Positions 22,159-24,028 of a DNA stretch of 24,028 nt are shown here, one piece after another. The DNA is from JACVRW01 sp040509755 (lineage in GTDB: Bacteria > Actinomycetota > Thermoleophilia > Solirubrobacterales > Thermoleophilaceae): NCBI GenBank assembly GCA_040509755.1, contig JBEVKF010000030.1, positions 1-24,028 on the forward strand. The letters run 5' to 3'. The notes below the pieces were generated by a model, which saw only the letters and a program-made list of their open reading frames with translations, was not told the DNA's origin and did not search any database. Every line of letters begins with the position of its first letter. Positions within the stretch are counted from its first letter, which is position 1. A program made the translations under genes and the position numbers.

Positions 22159-23456
22159 TGCCGTCCGGGGCCGAGACCCGCCCCTGGGCAGAGCAGCTCG
22201 CCGCCGACGATGCCCGCTATCGCAGCCAGGTCGCCTATCTCTTCGAACGCTCGGCCTTTTATCGCGAGAAGCTCGCGGCGGCGGGCTTTGCCTCCGCCTC
22301 TGACGCGGGCGGGCTCACGGAGATCGTGCGGCTGCCGCTCACCGAGAAGCGCGAGATCAGGGCGACGTGCACGCCCGAGAACCCGATCGGGGCGCACCTG
22401 TGTGCGACGCGGTCCGAGATCGTACGGATCTACTCGACGAGCGGCACGACCGGCACTCCCAGCTATATACCGCTGACCGCGGCCGATCTCCACAACTGGG
22501 TGACCGCGTCCGCGCGGAGCTACGGAGCGTCGGGCGTCACCGCCGGCCAGCGGATCGTCAGCACCTACGGCGCCGGGCCGTTCGTGGCGGGCGCGGCCCT
22601 CGCCGCCTTCGAGCGCATCGGTCTCTGTCACGTGCCGGTCGGCACCGGCAACAGCGAGCGCCTTATGCTCGCGATCGAGCTGCTGTGCCCCGAGGCCGCG
22701 GCGCTGACGCCCTCCTACGCGGCCTATCTCATCGAGTGGGCGGCGGAGCACAACGTCGATCTGCGGGCGTCGAGCGTCGAGCGCCTGCTCGTTGCCGGTG
22801 AGCCGGGCGGCGGGGAGCCGGCCTTTCGCGCAAAGCTGGAGGAGGGCTGGGGCGCGAGAGTCACCGAGGCGATGGGCATCGGCGACATCGGCGTGTCGCT
22901 CTGGGGCGAGTGCGAGGAGCGTGACGGCATGCACCTGGGCGCGCGCGACTTCGTTCACGCCGAGCTGATCGAGCCGGAGACCGGCGACGCGCTCGAGATC
23001 GACGATGGGGCGACCGGCGAGCTCGTGCTGACCCACCTCCAGCATCGGGCTGCGCCCCTGCTGCGGTTTCGCACGCGCGATCACGTCCAGTTTCGGACGA
23101 GCCCGTGCGGGTGCGGTCGTACGAGCCCGCGGGTGCGGTGCATCGGGCGAACCGACGACATGCTCATCGTCCGCGGGGTCAACGTCTTCCCCTCAGCCGT
23201 CCGGGAGGTGGTGAGCGCGTTCGCGCCCCAGGTCAGCGGTCATATCCTCGTCAAGCCGCGGGCGGACGGCGTGAAGCAGGAGCCGCCGCTTCCGGTCAGC
23301 GTCGAGCTGGCGCCTGGTGCCACGGCCGATGTCGCGCTTGCGGAAGCGATCCGCGCGAAACTGCGCGAGCTGCTCGTGGTGCAGGCGCGCGTCGATCTCG
23401 TTCCTTCGGGAAGCCTCGCGCGCACCGACTACAAATCGAAACTGGTCGAGCACTGA
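22158..23456 (+). CDS. Phenylacetate-CoA-ligase-like (PaaK family) AMP-forming ligase
   Basis: This 432-residue protein is a member of the ANL adenylate-forming superfamily with PaaK length. It has the P-loop YSTSGTTGTPSYIPLT (~91-106), LVAGEPGGGEPAFR, EAMGIGDIG at the adenylate site, the Cys-containing PCGCGRTSPR, the hinge GRTDDMLIVRGVNVFPSAV and the C-terminal catalytic Lys426 in LARTDYKSK. It should join an aryl or other carboxylic acid to CoA using ATP. Its ATG at 22158 shares the last base of the preceding stop (TGATG), giving translational coupling with the citrate-synthase-like protein. The acid is unknown; an aromatic acid is favoured by the family and by the VOC gene next door. Confidence 0.92.
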   Translation: MPSGAETRPWAEQLAADDARYRSQVAYLFERSAFYREKLAAAGFASASDAGGLTEIVRLPLTEKREIRATCTPENPIGAHLCATRSEIVRIYSTSGTTGTPSYIPLTAADLHNWVTASARSYGASGVTAGQRIVSTYGAGPFVAGAALAAFERIGLCHVPVGTGNSERLMLAIELLCPEAAALTPSYAAYLIEWAAEHNVDLRASSVERLLVAGEPGGGEPAFRAKLEEGWGARVTEAMGIGDIGVSLWGECEERDGMHLGARDFVHAELIEPETGDALEIDDGATGELVLTHLQHRAAPLLRFRTRDHVQFRTSPCGCGRTSPRVRCIGRTDDMLIVRGVNVFPSAVREVVSAFAPQVSGHILVKPRADGVKQEPPLPVSVELAPGATADVALAEAIRAKLRELLVVQARVDLVPSGSLARTDYKSKLVEH

Positions 23457-23476
23457 GCTCGAATTAGAGGAGGCCC

Positions 23477-24028
23477 ATGCGAAAGCTCCAGAGCCAGGGT
23501 GTTCACCACATCACGATCGTCGGCGCCGGGCGTCAGACCTCCATCGACTTCTGGGAAGGCGTGCTGGGCATGCCGTTCGTCTTCGATCAGCCCAACCTCG
23601 ACAACGAGTCCGAGAGCCATCTCTACTTCGACCCGGGCGACGGGCGCCTGATCACCGTCTTCACCAACGAGGAGCGCGAGGCCGATCCGAGCCGGACTCC
23701 GACGGACCCCGGCTGCGTGCACCACCTCGCGTTCTCGGTATCGAAGGCCAGCTTCGATCAGGCGGTCGAGCGGCTCGACGAGCGCAATATCCGCCACAGC
23801 GGGGTCAAGGACCGCGGCTTCATGGACTCGATCTACTTCGAGGACCCGCTCGGCCTGCTGATCGAGCTCGCGTCCTATCGCTTCGAGCCACCGTTCGGCC
23901 ACACGCACGCCGACGTGCTGCTCGAAGCGCACAGGCTCCGCGTAGAGCGCGGCGACTACAACATCGCCCAGGTCCACCTCGCCGATGCCATCGAGACGCT
24001 TGCCCGGCGATCACGGGCGTCGCTGTCG
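23477..24028 (+). CDS. VOC-family metalloenzyme (glyoxalase/extradiol-dioxygenase-like), 3' end missing
   Basis: The ATG at 23477 has a strong AGAGGAGG seven to eight bases upstream, and 184 codons are visible before the window ends without a stop. Two betaalphabetabetabeta modules can be read: VHHITIVGAGRQTSIDFWEG with GMPFVFDQP, then VHHLAFSVSKASFDQAVERL and YFEDPLGLLIELASY. A His in the first HHI, a His in HHLAFS and the Glu in IELAS form a plausible 2-His-1-Glu metal site, as in extradiol dioxygenases and glyoxalases. The tail HTHADVLLEAHRLRVERGDY extends past the usual fold. It lies 20 bases after the CoA ligase in the same operon, which suggests ring cleavage or another metal-dependent step in the same pathway. 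Confidence 0.88.
   Translation, partial: MRKLQSQGVHHITIVGAGRQTSIDFWEGVLGMPFVFDQPNLDNESESHLYFDPGDGRLITVFTNEEREADPSRTPTDPGCVHHLAFSVSKASFDQAVERLDERNIRHSGVKDRGFMDSIYFEDPLGLLIELASYRFEPPFGHTHADVLLEAHRLRVERGDYNIAQVHLADAIETLARRSRASLS

Noticed and set aside
1..24028. tRNA, rRNA, CRISPR, integrase, transposase, attachment sites, riboswitches
   Set aside because: I looked on both strands and saw no tRNA-like folds, CRISPR repeats, recombinase genes or recognised riboswitch cores; this was by eye, not by a covariance search.

Overview
The window is a gene-dense, very GC-rich stretch of bacterial chromosome. Intergenic gaps are short, there are no rRNA, tRNA, CRISPR or transposase genes, and no gap longer than 300 bases. 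Codon use, GTG/TTG starts, several apparently leaderless genes (a TANNNT box 8-9 bases before the start) and the mix of families suggest an actinobacterium. A Solirubrobacterales/Thermoleophilia-like soil organism is my best guess; this is inference, not proof.

Left part (1-4785): a partial FAD-linked oxidase is divergent from an HxlR regulator across a palindrome-rich intergenic region. A MarR regulator follows, whose last codons lie inside a REPIN-like inverted repeat. A minus-strand pair, a MocR-type GntR/aminotransferase regulator followed by an EamA/DMT transporter, faces a small conserved ORF; the divergent promoter carries direct repeats exactly 21 bp apart.

Middle left (4786-8291, minus strand): a polar amino-acid ABC uptake operon (lipoprotein binding protein, permease, ATPase) whose last gene is an AlkZ/YcaQ-like winged-helix DNA glycosylase homologue.

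Middle (8371-14692, plus strand): a short beta-carbonic anhydrase, an alpha-oxoamine-synthase-family PLP enzyme, a ten-helix GAF-PAS-GGDEF-EAL protein with intact catalytic motifs, and an MFS exporter. The last three are separated by 1 base or overlap, so they look co-translated. An acyl-ketone-type synthase, a membrane-bound cyclic-di-GMP enzyme and an exporter in one unit is the most intriguing arrangement here: it could be a signal-making and signal-sensing module, but this is a hypothesis.

Right part (14714-24028): a large LuxR-family ATPase (LAL) regulator is divergent from a His-rich 80-residue protein and a DHA2 multidrug exporter. A LysR regulator is convergent with the exporter across a strong hairpin. 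Then come a membrane-anchored protein of unknown function and a catabolic-looking operon: a short citrate-synthase-fold protein whose catalytic Asp is replaced by Ser, a PaaK-like CoA ligase (start and stop overlapping as TGATG), and a VOC metalloenzyme cut off by the right edge.
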